Below, piece after piece: positions 9,124 through 23,334 of a DNA stretch of 64,000 nt. The stretch spans positions 1-64,000 of the forward strand of contig NZ_MLHH01000012.1 of the NCBI RefSeq assembly GCF_002000125.1, given 5' to 3'. A program made the position numbers and the translations under genes. The notes under the pieces were generated by a model. That model was not told where the DNA came from, ran no database searches, and saw only the letters and a program-made list of their open reading frames with translations. How positions within the stretch are numbered: the first letter of the stretch is position 1; every line of letters starts with the position of its first letter. The DNA is from Rodentibacter heidelbergensis (lineage in GTDB: Bacteria; Pseudomonadota; Gammaproteobacteria; Enterobacterales; Pasteurellaceae).

Positions 9124-10371
9124 ATGCAACACAAAGTAGCAACAGCTAACGGTCAAGCAATTACACTCAATCACGATGGCTCCCTCAATGTCCCAAACAA
9201 TCCTGTTATTCCCTTTATCGAAGGTGATGGTATCGGCGTAGATGTGACACCCGCAATGCGTTTGGTTATTGATGCTGCCGTATCGAAAGCCTATGGTACG
9301 ACACGAAAAATTGATTGGTTAGAAATTTATGCCGGTGAAAAAGCCAATCAAATTTACGGTGAAAACACCTGGTTGCCGGCAGAAACATTAAAGGCAATCA
9401 AACAATATCATATTGCAATTAAAGGCCCATTGATGACACCGGTGGGCGGCGGCATTCGTTCATTAAATGTCACCATGCGACAAGAATTGGATTTGTATAA
9501 CTGTTTACGTCCTATCCGTTATTATGATGGCACACCAAGCCCGGTCAAACACCCTGAATTCGTTGATATGGTTATTTTCCGTGAAAACTCGGAAGATATT
9601 TATGCCGGCGTGGAATGGCAAGCAGGATCAGCAGAAGCCGATAAAGTGATGGCATTTTTACGCCATGAAATGGGAGTGAAAAAAATTCGTTTCACCGAGC
9701 AATGCGGTATTGGCATTAAACCGGTCTCAAAAGAGGGGACACAACGCCTCGTACGTTCTGCATTGCAATATGTAATTGATAATGATCGCCGCTCACTCAC
9801 TTTGGTACATAAAGGCAATATTATGAAATTTACCGAGGGGGCATTTAAAGAATGGGGTTATCAAGTTGCACAAGAATTGGGTGCTGAAATCATTGATAAC
9901 GGCCCATGGCACAAATTGAAAAATCCCAAAACCGGACGGGAAATTATCATAAAAGACTGCATTGCTGATGCATTTTTACAAGAGGTACTGCTCCACCCTA
10001 AAGATTACGATGTGATTGCGACCTTAAATCTGAACGGTGACTACATCTCCGATGCCTTAGCAGCCCAAGTTGGCGGTATCGGTATTGCACCCGGTGCGAA
10101 TATTGGGGTAGAAAGCGCTATTTTTGAAGCCACTCACGGCACCGCACCTAACATTGCAGGGCAAAATAAAGCCAATCCAAGCTCCATTATTTTGAGCGGT
10201 GAAATGATGCTACGTCATTTGGGCTGGACGGAAGCGGCCGATTTAGTGGTAAAAGGGGTGGCAAAAACCATTGCCAATAAAACCGTCACCTTGGATTTAG
10301 CCGAAACACTGGAGAATGCTAAATTGCGTTCTACTATGGAATTTGCCCAAGACATTGTGAGTAATATGTAA
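9124..10371 (+). CDS. icd: Isocitrate dehydrogenase, probably NAD-dependent
   Basis: Converts isocitrate to 2-oxoglutarate and CO2. It has 415 residues, aligning with E. coli Icd almost without gaps ([21 protein letters not shown] with the regulatory serine, [20 protein letters not shown]). The residues that read the NADP 2'-phosphate in E. coli are changed: K344 to N, Y345 to I, V351 to A, Y391 to L, R395 to E ([12 protein letters not shown] and TLDLAETL). Ile345 and Ala351 are the residues found in NAD-using homologues and in the engineered NAD-specific E. coli enzyme, so I infer NAD use. It is first in a run with acnB and gltA; GTGAGGTG ribosome site. Confidence 0.95.
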   Translation: MQHKVATANGQAITLNHDGSLNVPNNPVIPFIEGDGIGVDVTPAMRLVIDAAVSKAYGTTRKIDWLEIYAGEKANQIYGENTWLPAETLKAIKQYHIAIKGPLMTPVGGGIRSLNVTMRQELDLYNCLRPIRYYDGTPSPVKHPEFVDMVIFRENSEDIYAGVEWQAGSAEADKVMAFLRHEMGVKKIRFTEQCGIGIKPVSKEGTQRLVRSALQYVIDNDRRSLTLVHKGNIMKFTEGAFKEWGYQVAQELGAEIIDNGPWHKLKNPKTGREIIIKDCIADAFLQEVLLHPKDYDVIATLNLNGDYISDALAAQVGGIGIAPGANIGVESAIFEATHGTAPNIAGQNKANPSSIILSGEMMLRHLGWTEAADLVVKGVAKTIANKTVTLDLAETLENAKLRSTMEFAQDIVSNM

Positions 10372-10468
10372 ATCATTAACTTTTATCGCTGTATTCGTTT
10401 TCCATGATAAATTCACTGAGGCTTTACTCACGACTTTCTATCCTTTTTCATTCAGACGGAGATCGCCT

Positions 10469-13072
10469 ATGTCATTTTTTACTGAATACCAAACCCATGT
10501 TAACCAACGGGCTGCTCAAGGTGTCGCCCCTCTTCCACTCAATGCCCAGCAAGTGGCAGAATTAGTCGAATTGCTAAAAAACCCACCACCTGAAAATCAA
10601 AATCTATTCGTTGAATTATTTGAAAGCCGCATTCCCACAGGCGTTGATGAAGCCGCCTATGTGAAAGCGGCTTTTTTAGCAGATTTAATTAAGGGAAACA
10701 CACAATCACCCTTGATTTCACCACAAAAAGCCGTGCAATTATTAGGTACAATGCAAGGGGGGTACAATATCGCTCCTCTCATTGATACATTGGATATTGA
10801 CGAGCTTGCACCATTAGCCGTGAAAGCTTTATCGCATACCTTATTAATGTTTGATAACTTTTATGATGTTGCGCAAAAAGCCAAACAAGGCAACGCCTAT
10901 GCCCGGCAAGTTCTACAATCTTGGGCAGATGCCGAATGGTTTTTATCCCGCCCTCAATTAGCTGAAAAATTAACCTATACCGTTTTTAAAGTTTCCGGTG
11001 AAACCAATACAGATGATCTATCACCGGCACAAGATGCTTGGTCACGTCCTGATATCCCTTTACATGCATTAGCCATGTTAAAAAACCCGAGAGAAGGGAT
11101 TGAACCGGACGAAGCCGGTGTCATTGGGCCGATGAAACAAATTGAAGCACTAAAACAAAAAGGTTTTCCATTAGTCTATGTGGGCGATGTTGTAGGAACA
11201 GGATCCTCACGCAAATCTGCCACGAATTCCGTGTTATGGCTAATGGGTGAAGATATGCCTTATATTCCCAACAAACGGACAGGTGGTGTGGTACTTGGTG
11301 GCAAAATTGCACCGATTTTCTTTAACACTATGGAAGATGCCGGCGCCCTCCCTATTGAGCTGGATGTCAGTCAATTCAATATGGGCGATGTCATTGATAT
11401 TTACCTTTATGCAGGTAAAGTGTGTAAACATAATACCGATGAAGTTCTATCAACCTTTAAACTGAAAACAGATGTATTACTTGATGAAGTGAGAGCCGGT
11501 GGTCGTATTCCCTTGATCATCGGCCGAGGCTTAACGCACAAAGCACGAGTAGCACTAGGCCTACCGGAAAGCGATGTGTTTGCCAAACCGCAAATCGCCA
11601 ATGAAAAGAATAAGGGCTTTACACTTGCTCAAAAAATCGTAGGGCGGGCCTGCGGAGTCACCGGAATTCGAGCTGGACAGTATTGCGAACCACGAATGAC
11701 CAGTGTTGGCTCACAAGATACCACAGGGCCAATGACCCGTGATGAATTAAAAGATTTAGCCTGCTTGGGTTTCTCTGCTGACTTAGTGATGCAATCATTC
11801 TGCCATACCGCAGCCTATCCCAAACCGGTCGATGTCATCACTCACCATTCCTTACCGGATTTTATTATGAATCGAGGCGGCGTTTCATTACGTCCCGGCG
11901 ATGGTGTTATCCATTCTTGGTTAAACCGTATGTTATTACCGGATACGGTCGGCACCGGCGGTGATTCCCACACTCGCTTTCCAATTGGTATCTCCTTTCC
12001 TGCCGGTTCCGGACTTGTGGCCTTTGCTGCCGCAACCGGCGTTATGCCGTTGGATATGCCTGAATCTGTCTTAATTCGCTTTAGCGGAGAAATGCAACCC
12101 GGCATTACACTACGGGATTTAGTCCATGCCATCCCTTATTATGCGATTCAACAAGGTCTTCTCACGGTAGAAAAAGCAGGCAAAAAGAATATTTTTTCCG
12201 GCAAAATCCTTGAGATTGAGGGGTTGGAACACCTAAAAGTAGAGCAAGCTTTTGAGATTTCCGATGCCTCGGCTGAACGTTCGGCGGCGGCTTGCAGCAT
12301 TAAACTCAATAAAGAACCGATCATCGAATACCTTAATTCTAATATTGTGCTACTCAAGTGGATGATCGCTGAAGGTTATGGCGATAAAACCACACTTGAA
12401 CGCCGCATTCAGGCTATGCAAGATTGGCTTGCCAATCCACAATTATTGGAGGCGGATAAGGATGCTGAATATGCGGCGGTTATTGATATTAATCTCAACG
12501 ACATCAAAGAGCCTATTGTCTGTGCCCCAAATGATCCCGATGATGCCCGCCTATTATCGGAAGTACAAGGTGATAAAGTCGATGAAGTTTTTATTGGTTC
12601 TTGTATGACCAATATCGGCCATTTCCGTGCCGCCGGCAAATTACTCAACCAACATCAAGGCATGCTCCCAACCCGTCTGTGGATTGTGCCACCCACTAAA
12701 ATGGATGCCCATCTCTTAAGTGATGAGGGATATTATAGTATTTACGGCAAGAGCGGAGCACGAATTGAAGTGCCGGGTTGTTCCCTTTGTATGGGCAATC
12801 AGGCACGAGTAGCAGATGGTGCGACCGTTGTTTCCACCTCAACCCGTAACTTCCCAAATCGAATGGGTAAAGGCGCTTTCGTTTATCTCGCCTCCGCAGA
12901 GCTTTCCGCTGTCTGTGCCTTACTAGGCCGTATTCCAACACCGGAAGAATATTTGCAATATGTGCAAAGTCTTGAAACAGACAAAGAGGATACCTATCGC
13001 TATATGAATTTCGACCAAATCAACAGCTATCTCAACAAAGCTGAGGGTTTGATTTTTCAAACAGCAGTATAA
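10469..13072 (+). CDS. acnB: Aconitate hydratase B
   Basis: A bifunctional aconitase B that interconverts citrate and isocitrate through a 4Fe-4S cluster. The 867 residues match AcnB (E. coli 865) rather than AcnA. The AcnB-specific order is seen: N-terminal helical-repeat domain, then the swivel domain with [16 protein letters not shown], then the cluster domains with [58 protein letters not shown] and the cluster cysteines of [12 protein letters not shown]. It lies 97 bases after icd and 24 before gltA, in the same direction. Confidence 0.98.
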   Translation: MSFFTEYQTHVNQRAAQGVAPLPLNAQQVAELVELLKNPPPENQNLFVELFESRIPTGVDEAAYVKAAFLADLIKGNTQSPLISPQKAVQLLGTMQGGYNIAPLIDTLDIDELAPLAVKALSHTLLMFDNFYDVAQKAKQGNAYARQVLQSWADAEWFLSRPQLAEKLTYTVFKVSGETNTDDLSPAQDAWSRPDIPLHALAMLKNPREGIEPDEAGVIGPMKQIEALKQKGFPLVYVGDVVGTGSSRKSATNSVLWLMGEDMPYIPNKRTGGVVLGGKIAPIFFNTMEDAGALPIELDVSQFNMGDVIDIYLYAGKVCKHNTDEVLSTFKLKTDVLLDEVRAGGRIPLIIGRGLTHKARVALGLPESDVFAKPQIANEKNKGFTLAQKIVGRACGVTGIRAGQYCEPRMTSVGSQDTTGPMTRDELKDLACLGFSADLVMQSFCHTAAYPKPVDVITHHSLPDFIMNRGGVSLRPGDGVIHSWLNRMLLPDTVGTGGDSHTRFPIGISFPAGSGLVAFAAATGVMPLDMPESVLIRFSGEMQPGITLRDLVHAIPYYAIQQGLLTVEKAGKKNIFSGKILEIEGLEHLKVEQAFEISDASAERSAAACSIKLNKEPIIEYLNSNIVLLKWMIAEGYGDKTTLERRIQAMQDWLANPQLLEADKDAEYAAVIDINLNDIKEPIVCAPNDPDDARLLSEVQGDKVDEVFIGSCMTNIGHFRAAGKLLNQHQGMLPTRLWIVPPTKMDAHLLSDEGYYSIYGKSGARIEVPGCSLCMGNQARVADGATVVSTSTRNFPNRMGKGAFVYLASAELSAVCALLGRIPTPEEYLQYVQSLETDKEDTYRYMNFDQINSYLNKAEGLIFQTAV

Positions 13073-13096
13073 CGAAAACACAAAAGGAGACTTAAT

Positions 13097-14371
13097 ATGC
13101 CAAACTTACATCCAACTTTAACTGCAGAACTTCATTTAAGTGATGGTCGTAAAATCGCCTTACCAGTTTACCAAGGTTCTTTAGGCTATGATGCAATTGG
13201 TGTAGAAAGCTTGCAAAAACAAGGTTTATTCACCTACGATCAGGGACTAACCTCCACCGCACTTTGTGAATCCAGTATTACTTACATTGACGGTGATCAA
13301 GGCACTTTATTACATCGAGGTTATCCCATCGACGAATTAGCCTTTAATAAAACCTATCTTGATACGGCATATTTATTGTTAGAGGGAGAAATACCGACAG
13401 AACAACAACTCTCTGATTTCAAAAAAGAAATTTGTTCACATTATATGGTAAACGATCAATTTACCCGCCTATTCCAAGGGTTTCGGCGAGATTCCCACCC
13501 TATGGCGGTGATGTGTGCGGCAAGTAGTGCGTTGGCCGCATTCTACAATGATGATTTCCAAGCAGACAAAGATATTGATCGCACAGCCATCCGCTTATTA
13601 GCCAAAATGCCAACCTTGGCAGCAATGTGCTACAAATATAGCATTGGCCGCCCATTTATGTATCCACAGTATCACCTCTCCTATGCGGGTAACTTCTTAT
13701 ATATGATGTTCGCCACCCCTTGTGAGCCTTATGTGGTAAATCCCGTGTTAGAACGAGCAATGGATAGAATTTTTACCCTGCATGCCGATCACGAACAAAA
13801 TGCCTCTACCTCATCCGTGCGTAGTGTTGCCTCCTCAGGTTCAAATCCCTTTGCCTGTATTGCAGCAGGCATTGCCTCTTTATGGGGTGCTGCTCATGGC
13901 GGTGCAAACGAGGCTTGCATACGAATGTTAGAAGAAATCGGTACGGTGGACCGTATTGCGGAATTTATCGCCAAAGCGAAAGATAAAAACGATCCGTTCC
14001 GCTTAATGGGGTTCGGACACCGAGTGTATAAAAACTACGATCCTCGTGCCAAAGTGATGCGTGAAACCTGCCATGAAGTGTTACAAGAGCTGGGTATCAC
14101 CACCCCATTATTAGAAGTTGCGATGGAGCTTGAACGCATTGCGCTAAGCGATCCTTATTTTATTGAACGAAAACTCTATCCAAATGTGGATTTCTATTCC
14201 GGTATTATTTTAAAAGCTATCGGTATTCCAGTGTCAATGTTCACCGTCATCTTTGCCCTAGGCAGAACTGTCGGTTGGATTGCGAACTGGAAAGAAATGA
14301 ACGAAGAACACCTAAAAATTGTCCGTCCAAGACAAATTTATACCGGTCATCAAGCGCGCCATTTAAAATAG
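13097..14371 (+). CDS. gltA: Citrate synthase, type II
   Basis: Condenses oxaloacetate and acetyl-CoA to citrate, entering the oxidative TCA branch. The 424 residues fit the hexameric, NADH-sensitive type II enzymes. Active-site regions are present: [14 protein letters not shown] with the first catalytic histidine, [17 protein letters not shown] with the second, and the aspartate of [15 protein letters not shown]. It starts 24 bases after acnB with an AGGAG site, so it is very likely cotranscribed. One uptake signal occurs in frame near 13256, and an uptake-signal pair forms the terminator. Confidence 0.98.
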   Translation: MPNLHPTLTAELHLSDGRKIALPVYQGSLGYDAIGVESLQKQGLFTYDQGLTSTALCESSITYIDGDQGTLLHRGYPIDELAFNKTYLDTAYLLLEGEIPTEQQLSDFKKEICSHYMVNDQFTRLFQGFRRDSHPMAVMCAASSALAAFYNDDFQADKDIDRTAIRLLAKMPTLAAMCYKYSIGRPFMYPQYHLSYAGNFLYMMFATPCEPYVVNPVLERAMDRIFTLHADHEQNASTSSVRSVASSGSNPFACIAAGIASLWGAAHGGANEACIRMLEEIGTVDRIAEFIAKAKDKNDPFRLMGFGHRVYKNYDPRAKVMRETCHEVLQELGITTPLLEVAMELERIALSDPYFIERKLYPNVDFYSGIILKAIGIPVSMFTVIFALGRTVGWIANWKEMNEEHLKIVRPRQIYTGHQARHLK

Positions 14372-14392
14372 GCAAGAAATCTTGACTCATTC

Positions 14393-14424
14393 AAAGTGCG
14401 GTTAAAATCAACCGCACTTTTTTC
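14393..14424. terminator. Uptake-signal-pair terminator between gltA and lacZ
   Basis: Two uptake signals in opposite orientation (AAAGTGCGGTT and AACCGCACTTT) pair perfectly with a short loop, followed by T. They lie between the convergent gltA and lacZ and can stop both. Confidence 0.88.
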
Positions 14425-14437
14425 CATTAAGCCTTCC

Positions 14438-17509
<3,072 letters not shown>

Positions 17510-17511
17510 TT

Positions 17512-17517
17512 ACTATA
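17512..17517 (-). promoter_or_regulatory. Candidate -10 element of lacZ
   Basis: TATAGT on the minus strand, with no good -35 hexamer. It would start transcription near 17505, putting the CRP site centre about 60 bases upstream, the position used by class I CRP-activated promoters such as E. coli lac. Confidence 0.45.
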
Positions 17518-17543
17518 ACTGAATTTGACTTTCCATTCAGAAA

Positions 17544-17585
17544 GGATATTGGATTTTGTGAGAGTGATCACAATATCCAATATCC
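17544..17585 (-). promoter_or_regulatory. CRP site nested in a 42-bp palindrome upstream of lacZ
   Basis: TGTGA-GAGTGA-TCACA (17557-17572) is a perfect match to the CRP core. It is exactly centred inside outer arms GGATATTGGAT (17544-17554) and ATCCAATATCC (17575-17585), which are perfect 11-bp complements. The outer arms could bind a second, dimeric regulator or form a hairpin at the end of the manA transcript, although there is no long T run. Confidence 0.8.
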
Positions 17586-17602
17586 TTTATGCTATTCGCT
17601 CA

Positions 17603-18802
17603 TTAAGGCAGTTTGGCGATAACGGCATAGCCTTCTAATAATCCTTCAACTTCATAAGAAGAACCGGAGGTGATAAAGGCCGATTCGCCTTGTTTAAGGG
17701 AAAGTACGATGGTTTCCGAACGTAAATTAATTTGCCCTTTCATTACCATTAGAATACCTGCACTTTGGATTTTAAGGCGATGGGTTTCACCACATTCATA
17801 TTGAATATTTTGTAAAGCGAAATCTTTTGCCGGCGTGGAATAAGTGAAGACACGCATATCATGAGGGGCAACAGGGATAATCTGTGGTTCAACCTCACGA
17901 CAATCCACCACTTTCAATAATTCCGGAATATCCACATATTTTGGCGTCAAACCACCACGGATAACGTTATCGGAACAGGCCATCAATTCAATATTTTGCC
18001 CACGCAAATAAGCGTGTGGAATACCTGCTTCTTGATAAATGCCTTCGCCTTTTTTCAGATGAACAATATTGAAAAGATAAAAACAGACTAGCCCCGCATC
18101 TAATTTTTCCGGTGAAATCGCCATGGCTTCCATCGTATAAAGCAGCCAATAATCGGGATTATTCGGTGTAAGTTCATTTGCGTGATAGGCTTTACGATTT
18201 TGCTCAATAATCGGGACAAGCCATTGAGATAATTGGGTTTGATCCGCTTGCATCACTTCCGCATAAAAGGCATGGCTATCTTGTGTGTGTAATTTTTCGG
18301 CCAATGGTGCAAGAGAAGGACGTATAGCCAATGTTGCGAGGATTTTTTCTTTCTTTTTAAAACCATGCAACAACCAAAAATCAGATAAAGCAATCATCAT
18401 TTCCGGTTTATGATTATCATCTTTATAAGTGCGTTTTGGATCTTTTAAATCAATGCCTTTGTCATTTTCTGCGGCATAGCCGATTTCCGCTTGTTGTTTG
18501 GTGGGGTGCAATTGGATAGAAAGCGGCTTTGCCACATCAAGAATCTTCAATAAATAAGGCAATGCCTCACCAAAGATTTCCCGACTTTTCTCACCCAGTG
18601 CCGTTGGATTTTGCTGTAAAAATGCTGTCAGCGGTAAATCTTTACCCTCAATCTCAATGATCGCAGGAGCAGAAGGATGCGCACCAAGCCACCATTCGGC
18701 ATAATGTTGGTTTTCTTCTGCTTCAAAATTTAACAGTTGCGGAAGATAATGTGCTCCCCCCCAAACATAATGCTGCAAAGCACCGGTTAATTTATAAATC
18801 AT
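17603..18802 (-). CDS. manA: Mannose-6-phosphate isomerase, class I
   Basis: Zinc-dependent isomerase of mannose 6-phosphate and fructose 6-phosphate, linking mannose uptake to glycolysis and sugar-nucleotide synthesis. The 399 residues contain LSIQLHPTKQQA and DDNHKPEMMIAL with zinc ligands, then GIPHAYLRGQNIELMACSDNVIRGGLTPKYVD, the type I signature with the catalytic arginine. The frame opens nine codons earlier, but the ATG at 18802 has a GGAGGG ribosome site. It follows crr in the same direction, separated by a terminator. Confidence 0.96.
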   Translation of the reverse strand: MIYKLTGALQHYVWGGAHYLPQLLNFEAEENQHYAEWWLGAHPSAPAIIEIEGKDLPLTAFLQQNPTALGEKSREIFGEALPYLLKILDVAKPLSIQLHPTKQQAEIGYAAENDKGIDLKDPKRTYKDDNHKPEMMIALSDFWLLHGFKKKEKILATLAIRPSLAPLAEKLHTQDSHAFYAEVMQADQTQLSQWLVPIIEQNRKAYHANELTPNNPDYWLLYTMEAMAISPEKLDAGLVCFYLFNIVHLKKGEGIYQEAGIPHAYLRGQNIELMACSDNVIRGGLTPKYVDIPELLKVVDCREVEPQIIPVAPHDMRVFTYSTPAKDFALQNIQYECGETHRLKIQSAGILMVMKGQINLRSETIVLSLKQGESAFITSGSSYEVEGLLEGYAVIAKLP

Positions 18803-18815
18803 TTTTCCCTCCAAA

Positions 18816-18844
18816 TAAAAAATCCGCACAACGGCGGACTTTTC
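18816..18844 (-). terminator. Terminator after crr
   Basis: On the minus strand, AGTCCGC and GCGGATT arms with a 6-base loop run into T6. It separates the pts operon from manA. Confidence 0.85.
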
Positions 18845-18857
18845 ATCTTATATAAAA

Positions 18858-19358
18858 TTATTTTTTAAGGCTTAGCACCACAGATTCGCCCGCAACGACT
18901 TCACCTGCTTTTTTCTCAATACTTGAGATTTCATCCATATTCGAAATCACCACCGGTGTTAATACAGATTTAGCTTTCGCTTCAAGCAACTCGAGATCGA
19001 ATTCAATCACGGTATCACCCCGTTTTACCGATTGTCCTTCTTGTGCAATGCGGGTAAAACCTTCACCTTTTAATTCGACAGTATCAATACCGAAGTGAAC
19101 GAATAATTCCACGCCTTCGTTTGATTCCATTGAAAATGCGTGATTAGTTTCAAAAATTTTACCAATAACGCCATCAACCGGGGCAACAATTTTATTTCCT
19201 GTCGGACGAATGGCGACACCATCCCCAACAATTTTCTCAGAAAATACCACATCAGGAACATCTTCAATATTTACAATTTCACCGGAAAGCGGTGCATAAA
19301 TCTCAACGTTCACTGATTTGTTTTCTTTAGAGCCGAAGAGTTTGTCAAATAAGCCCAT
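18858..19358 (-). CDS. crr: PTS glucose-specific EIIA component
   Basis: Soluble EIIA-Glc, which takes phosphate from HPr, donates it to EIIB domains, controls adenylate cyclase and excludes inducers. It has 166 residues. The phosphorylated histidine lies in [18 protein letters not shown] and the partner histidine in TNHAFSMES. It is last in ptsH-ptsI-crr. It is the likely phosphate donor for the EIIBC at 50.8 kb, which lacks an EIIA domain. Confidence 0.98.
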   Translation of the reverse strand: MGLFDKLFGSKENKSVNVEIYAPLSGEIVNIEDVPDVVFSEKIVGDGVAIRPTGNKIVAPVDGVIGKIFETNHAFSMESNEGVELFVHFGIDTVELKGEGFTRIAQEGQSVKRGDTVIEFDLELLEAKAKSVLTPVVISNMDEISSIEKKAGEVVAGESVVLSLKK

Positions 19359-19417
19359 TTTAATCTCCTATCCATTAAAGATAACTGATATTTTAGCTTA
19401 AAATGCTAATTTTGTAT

Positions 19418-21145
19418 CTAATTTAGTGATTTTTCCACCAAAAATTCTTCAATTAATTGTTCAATTTCCGCTGCGGTTGGTTTCTGCAATGCCTGGTCTG
19501 CAAGCCCTTTAACCTCTTGGAAACTCACACTACGAATCAGTTTTTTAATACGAGGTACAGAAATTGCACTCATACTAAATTCATCTAATCCCATTCCTAA
19601 TAAGAGCAAGGTTGCACGCTCATCACCGGCCAATTCTCCGCACATCCCCGTCCATTTTCCTTCTGCATGGGAAGCATCAATAACCTGTTTAATTAAACCA
19701 AGTACCGAAGGTTGCATTGGATTGTAAAGATGGGAAATTAATTCATTACCACGATCCACCGCTAATGTATATTGTGTTAAATCATTCGTACCGATACTGA
19801 AGAAATCCACTTCTTTCGCTAAGAATTTCGCATTGACGGCCGCAGATGGGGTTTCCACCATCACACCAATTTGAATATTCTCATCAAAGGCTTTTCCTTC
19901 TGCTCGTAATTCAGCTTTCAGGGTTTCAATCACGGCTTTTAATTCACGAATTTCTTCCACCGAAATAATCATTGGGAACATAACGGCTAATTTACCAAAA
20001 GCAGAAGCACGCAACACGGCACGCAACTGGGCATGAAGAATTTCACGACGATCTAAAGCAATACGAATCGCACGCCAGCCTAAGAACGGGTTCATTTCTT
20101 TTGGAAGATCTAAATAGGGTAAATCTTTATCACCACCAATATCCATCGTACGAAGCACAACCAAACGCCCTGCCATGGCCTCGACCACTTCTTTATAAGC
20201 AATAAATTGTTCTTCTTCTGTTGGAAGCTGATCACGATCCATAAAGAGGAATTCGGTACGATATAAGCCCACACCTTCTGCACCATTACGGTTTGCTCCC
20301 TCGCAATCACGAATCGTCCCGATGTTGGCGACCACTTCCACTTTATGCCCATCTAATGTGACTGCCGGGAGATCTTTTAATTTCGCCAATTCCGCTTTTT
20401 CTTCCGCCAATTTGGCTTCTAAGGCTTTTAATTCATCAATTTGGGCTTGAGTTGGATTAACATAAACCTTGTTATTGACCGCATCAAGAATCAGGAAATC
20501 ACCGGTATTGACTTGTTCTGTTACATTATTCGTGCCCACAATTGCCGGTAATTCCAAAGAACGGGCCATAATAGAGGTATGGGAAGTACGTCCGCCAATA
20601 TCCGTAATAAAACCAAGAACTTTATCAAGATTTAACTGTGCGGTTTCCGATGGGGTTAAATCATAAGCAACAAGAATAGATTCTTCGTTAATATCACCTA
20701 AATCAACAATCGGCATACCAAGAATATTTTTAACTAAACGATTACCGATATCACGAATATCACCTGCACGCTCTTTCAAATATTCATCATCAATTTCGGA
20801 CAACATCGCCACTTGTTGATCAATGATTTTGCTTGCAGCCACACCGGCATTCACTTTATGTGAACGTAAATAATTAATAATTTCTTCTTCAAGTTCTTCA
20901 TCTTCAAGAATCATTAAATGACCTTCAAAGATGGCGGCTTTTTCTTCACCCAATGAAGCAAAAGCACGATCTCTAATAGAATTTAACTGCTCAACTGCCG
21001 CACTACGGCCTTCATAAAAACGTGCAATTTCAGCGTCAATTTGCTCATCGGTAATTTTTGTTGTATCCAGTACGATCTTTTCTTCTTTAAGCACTAATGC
21101 CTTACCAAAAACAATACCGGGGGATGCAGGGATACCTGAAATCAT
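19418..21145 (-). CDS. ptsI: PTS enzyme I (phosphoenolpyruvate-protein phosphotransferase)
   Basis: Transfers phosphate from phosphoenolpyruvate to HPr. The 575 residues match E. coli EI. Visible sites are the active histidine of [21 protein letters not shown], the [12 protein letters not shown]-type loop (here [21 protein letters not shown]), the metal and PEP region [19 protein letters not shown], and MCGELAGDE with the acid/base cysteine. A hairpin separates it from ptsH. Confidence 0.98.
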   Translation of the reverse strand: MISGIPASPGIVFGKALVLKEEKIVLDTTKITDEQIDAEIARFYEGRSAAVEQLNSIRDRAFASLGEEKAAIFEGHLMILEDEELEEEIINYLRSHKVNAGVAASKIIDQQVAMLSEIDDEYLKERAGDIRDIGNRLVKNILGMPIVDLGDINEESILVAYDLTPSETAQLNLDKVLGFITDIGGRTSHTSIMARSLELPAIVGTNNVTEQVNTGDFLILDAVNNKVYVNPTQAQIDELKALEAKLAEEKAELAKLKDLPAVTLDGHKVEVVANIGTIRDCEGANRNGAEGVGLYRTEFLFMDRDQLPTEEEQFIAYKEVVEAMAGRLVVLRTMDIGGDKDLPYLDLPKEMNPFLGWRAIRIALDRREILHAQLRAVLRASAFGKLAVMFPMIISVEEIRELKAVIETLKAELRAEGKAFDENIQIGVMVETPSAAVNAKFLAKEVDFFSIGTNDLTQYTLAVDRGNELISHLYNPMQPSVLGLIKQVIDASHAEGKWTGMCGELAGDERATLLLLGMGLDEFSMSAISVPRIKKLIRSVSFQEVKGLADQALQKPTAAEIEQLIEEFLVEKSLN

Positions 21146-21176
21146 GTTTACCTTCCGAAATTTTAATAGGAGTTAA

Positions 21177-21239
21177 ACAAAAAATAGCCACAAAACCCTG
21201 CATTTACCTAAGTAAATTTAAAACGGATTTTATGGCTAT
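21177..21239 (-). terminator. Terminator-like hairpin between ptsH and ptsI
   Basis: On the minus strand, arms ATAGCCATAAAA and TTTTGTGGCTAT are followed by T6, and the loop contains a second hairpin (TTTAC/GTAAA). It has all parts of an intrinsic terminator although it lies inside the operon, so it probably gives partial termination, making more HPr than EI, or stabilises the upstream message. Confidence 0.7.
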
Positions 21240-21247
21240 GCTCAAAA

Positions 21248-21505
21248 TTATTCTAACGTTGGAATTAACGCCACTAAATGCTCAACAGCTTGTTGTTCGT
21301 CTTCTCCTTCCGCTGAGATAGTAATGACAGTTCCTTGTGTTAAACCTAAAGTTTGTAATTTAAACAAGCTTTTCGCACTCGCACTTTTCCCTGCAGATGT
21401 CACAGTAATATCAGAAGCGAAAGCTTTCGCCTCTTTGACAAATTGTGCTGCCGGACGAGTGTGTAAACCATTAGGGGCGGTGATTTCTACGTCTTTTGAA
21501 AACAT
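21248..21505 (-). CDS. ptsH: Phosphocarrier protein HPr
   Basis: An 85-residue phosphocarrier between enzyme I and the EIIA domains. The phosphorylated histidine is in [15 protein letters not shown] (residue 15) and the regulatory-site serine region [16 protein letters not shown] is present. It is first in the ptsH-ptsI-crr operon, with a promoter 60 bases upstream. Confidence 0.98.
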   Translation of the reverse strand: MFSKDVEITAPNGLHTRPAAQFVKEAKAFASDITVTSAGKSASAKSLFKLQTLGLTQGTVITISAEGEDEQQAVEHLVALIPTLE

Positions 21506-21562
21506 AATGTTACCTCTATTTTCGTAATTGTTTAATTTAAAACCTGTCTTTCAAGCGGGGAT

Positions 21563-21591
21563 AGTATCCTTGTTAAAGGCTAAATAATCAA
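21563..21591 (-). promoter_or_regulatory. Promoter of ptsHI-crr
   Basis: On the minus strand TTGATT (21591-21586) and GATACT (21568-21563) are 17 bases apart. The expected start is about 50 bases before the ptsH ATG. Confidence 0.5.
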
Positions 21592-21652
21592 GGAAAAAGG
21601 CAAAAAAACTTGAGTTACATCATAAAAAAATCACGGATTTTTTCATTTTAAT

Positions 21653-22693
21653 TTAAACGGTTGAAAAATGCCGTTGGGATTTGGTTTCTTCTAAACTTGC
21701 AATCAATTTATGATAGTTTTCATAACGAACCGAAGAAATTAGACCACGATCAACCGCTTCCCGCAACGCACAACCGGGATCCTGTAAATGTTGGCAATCA
21801 CGGAATTTACAGGTTCCTAACACATATTGAAACTCTCGGTATCCTTTGGTTATCTGATCTTTATCTAAATGCCATAAGCCAAATTCCCGAATCCCCGGTG
21901 AATCAATTAAGCTCCCACCTTGAGGCAAGTGATAAAGACGTGAGGATGTGGTCGTATGCTGACCTAATCCCGAAGTTTCACTCACCTCCCCTACTTGTGC
22001 CTTCACTGTTGGGAAAATATGATTAATCAGGCTTGATTTCCCCACACCGGATTGCCCAACAAAAATGGATGTTCCTTCACGGAAAAGTGCAGTCAATTTT
22101 TCCATATTTTTTCCATTTTGAGCGGAAACCATAAGGGTTTGATAGCCAATATCACGATAAATTTTTAACTGTTCCTCAACCTCTTTTTCTTGTGCCGAGG
22201 TCAAGAGATCTGCTTTATTCACCACAATAACAGGGTCAATCCCTGCGTTTTCACACACCACAAGATAGCGATCAATAATGTTGAGAGAAAGGGCGGGTAA
22301 AACAGCGGAAACGATAATAATGCGATCAATGTTTGCTGCAATGGGTTTCAAACCATCATAATAATCCGGCCGGCTCAGTTCATTTTTTCTTGGTTGAATG
22401 GCTTCAATTACCCCACTGACACCTTGTAATTGCTCGTTGCCTTTTCGCCAAATCACGCGATCGCCCACCACCAAACTTGAAAGAGTACGGCGTAAATTAC
22501 AACGGCAAATTTCCCCTTGTGTATTCTCCACATCCGCATGCACGGAATAACGGGTCACCACAATCCCTTCTTGCGACTCCCCTAACATGTCATCTTGCCA
22601 TTCAATGTCTTTTTTATGATGACGATGCAAAGTGCGGGCATGGTTGGATTCAATTCGGCGGGCTTGGTTTCGGGTCAGTTTTCGTTTAGCCAT
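21653..22693 (-). CDS. rsgA: Small ribosomal subunit biogenesis GTPase RsgA
   Basis: Circularly permuted GTPase that checks late 30S subunit maturation. It has 346 residues. Order: basic N-terminus, OB fold, then the permuted GTPase with NKADLL (G4) before [12 protein letters not shown] (G1) and DSPGIREFG (G3), and a C-terminal zinc site ([14 protein letters not shown]). It is divergent from orn, as in other gammaproteobacteria. An uptake signal lies in the gap. Confidence 0.97.
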   Translation of the reverse strand: MAKRKLTRNQARRIESNHARTLHRHHKKDIEWQDDMLGESQEGIVVTRYSVHADVENTQGEICRCNLRRTLSSLVVGDRVIWRKGNEQLQGVSGVIEAIQPRKNELSRPDYYDGLKPIAANIDRIIIVSAVLPALSLNIIDRYLVVCENAGIDPVIVVNKADLLTSAQEKEVEEQLKIYRDIGYQTLMVSAQNGKNMEKLTALFREGTSIFVGQSGVGKSSLINHIFPTVKAQVGEVSETSGLGQHTTTSSRLYHLPQGGSLIDSPGIREFGLWHLDKDQITKGYREFQYVLGTCKFRDCQHLQDPGCALREAVDRGLISSVRYENYHKLIASLEETKSQRHFSTV

Positions 22694-22763
22694 AAAAGTG
22701 CGGTCGTTTTTTATTGTGATTTTGATAGAATGGAAAAAATTTTTACATAGGATACCTTATATT

Positions 22764-23312
22764 ATGCCATTAGATAAACAAAATCTGATTTGGATTGATC
22801 TGGAAATGACAGGGCTTGATCCAGAAAAAGAACGCATTATTGAAATCGCCACCATTGTCACCGATAAAAACTTAAATATTCTGGCTGAAGGCCCTGTGCT
22901 TGCCATTCATCAAAGCGATGAATTATTAGGAAAAATGTCAGAATGGTGTGTCAAAACCCACACAGAAAACGGTTTAGTGGATCGGGTAAAAGGCAGCAAA
23001 CTCACCGAACGGGCCGCCGAATTACAAACTTTGGATTTTTTAAAACGCTGGGTGCCCAAAGGGGCATCGCCGATTTGTGGTAACAGTATCGCTCAGGACA
23101 AACGCTTTCTTTATCAATATATGCCGGAATTGGCTGATTATTTCCATTACCGTCATTTAGATGTCAGCACCTTAAAAGAGCTGGCAGCACGATGGAAACC
23201 TGAAATTTTAGAAGGTTTCAAAAAAGCAAATACCCATTTAGCACTAGATGATATTCGTGAATCCATCAAAGAACTTGCCTATTATCGAGATCATTTCATT
23301 CAATTAGATTGA
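22764..23312 (+). CDS. orn: Oligoribonuclease
   Basis: DEDDh 3'-5' exoribonuclease that degrades di- and oligoribonucleotides, the last step of mRNA turnover. It has 182 residues. It contains [10 protein letters not shown] with the first Asp and Glu, [18 protein letters not shown], and the H-x-A-L-D motif in [11 protein letters not shown]. The frame is open well upstream, but [10 protein letters not shown] is the family start and gives the standard length. Confidence 0.97.
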   Translation: MPLDKQNLIWIDLEMTGLDPEKERIIEIATIVTDKNLNILAEGPVLAIHQSDELLGKMSEWCVKTHTENGLVDRVKGSKLTERAAELQTLDFLKRWVPKGASPICGNSIAQDKRFLYQYMPELADYFHYRHLDVSTLKELAARWKPEILEGFKKANTHLALDDIRESIKELAYYRDHFIQLD

Positions 23313-23334
23313 TGAAAACTTAATCAGGCAACGC

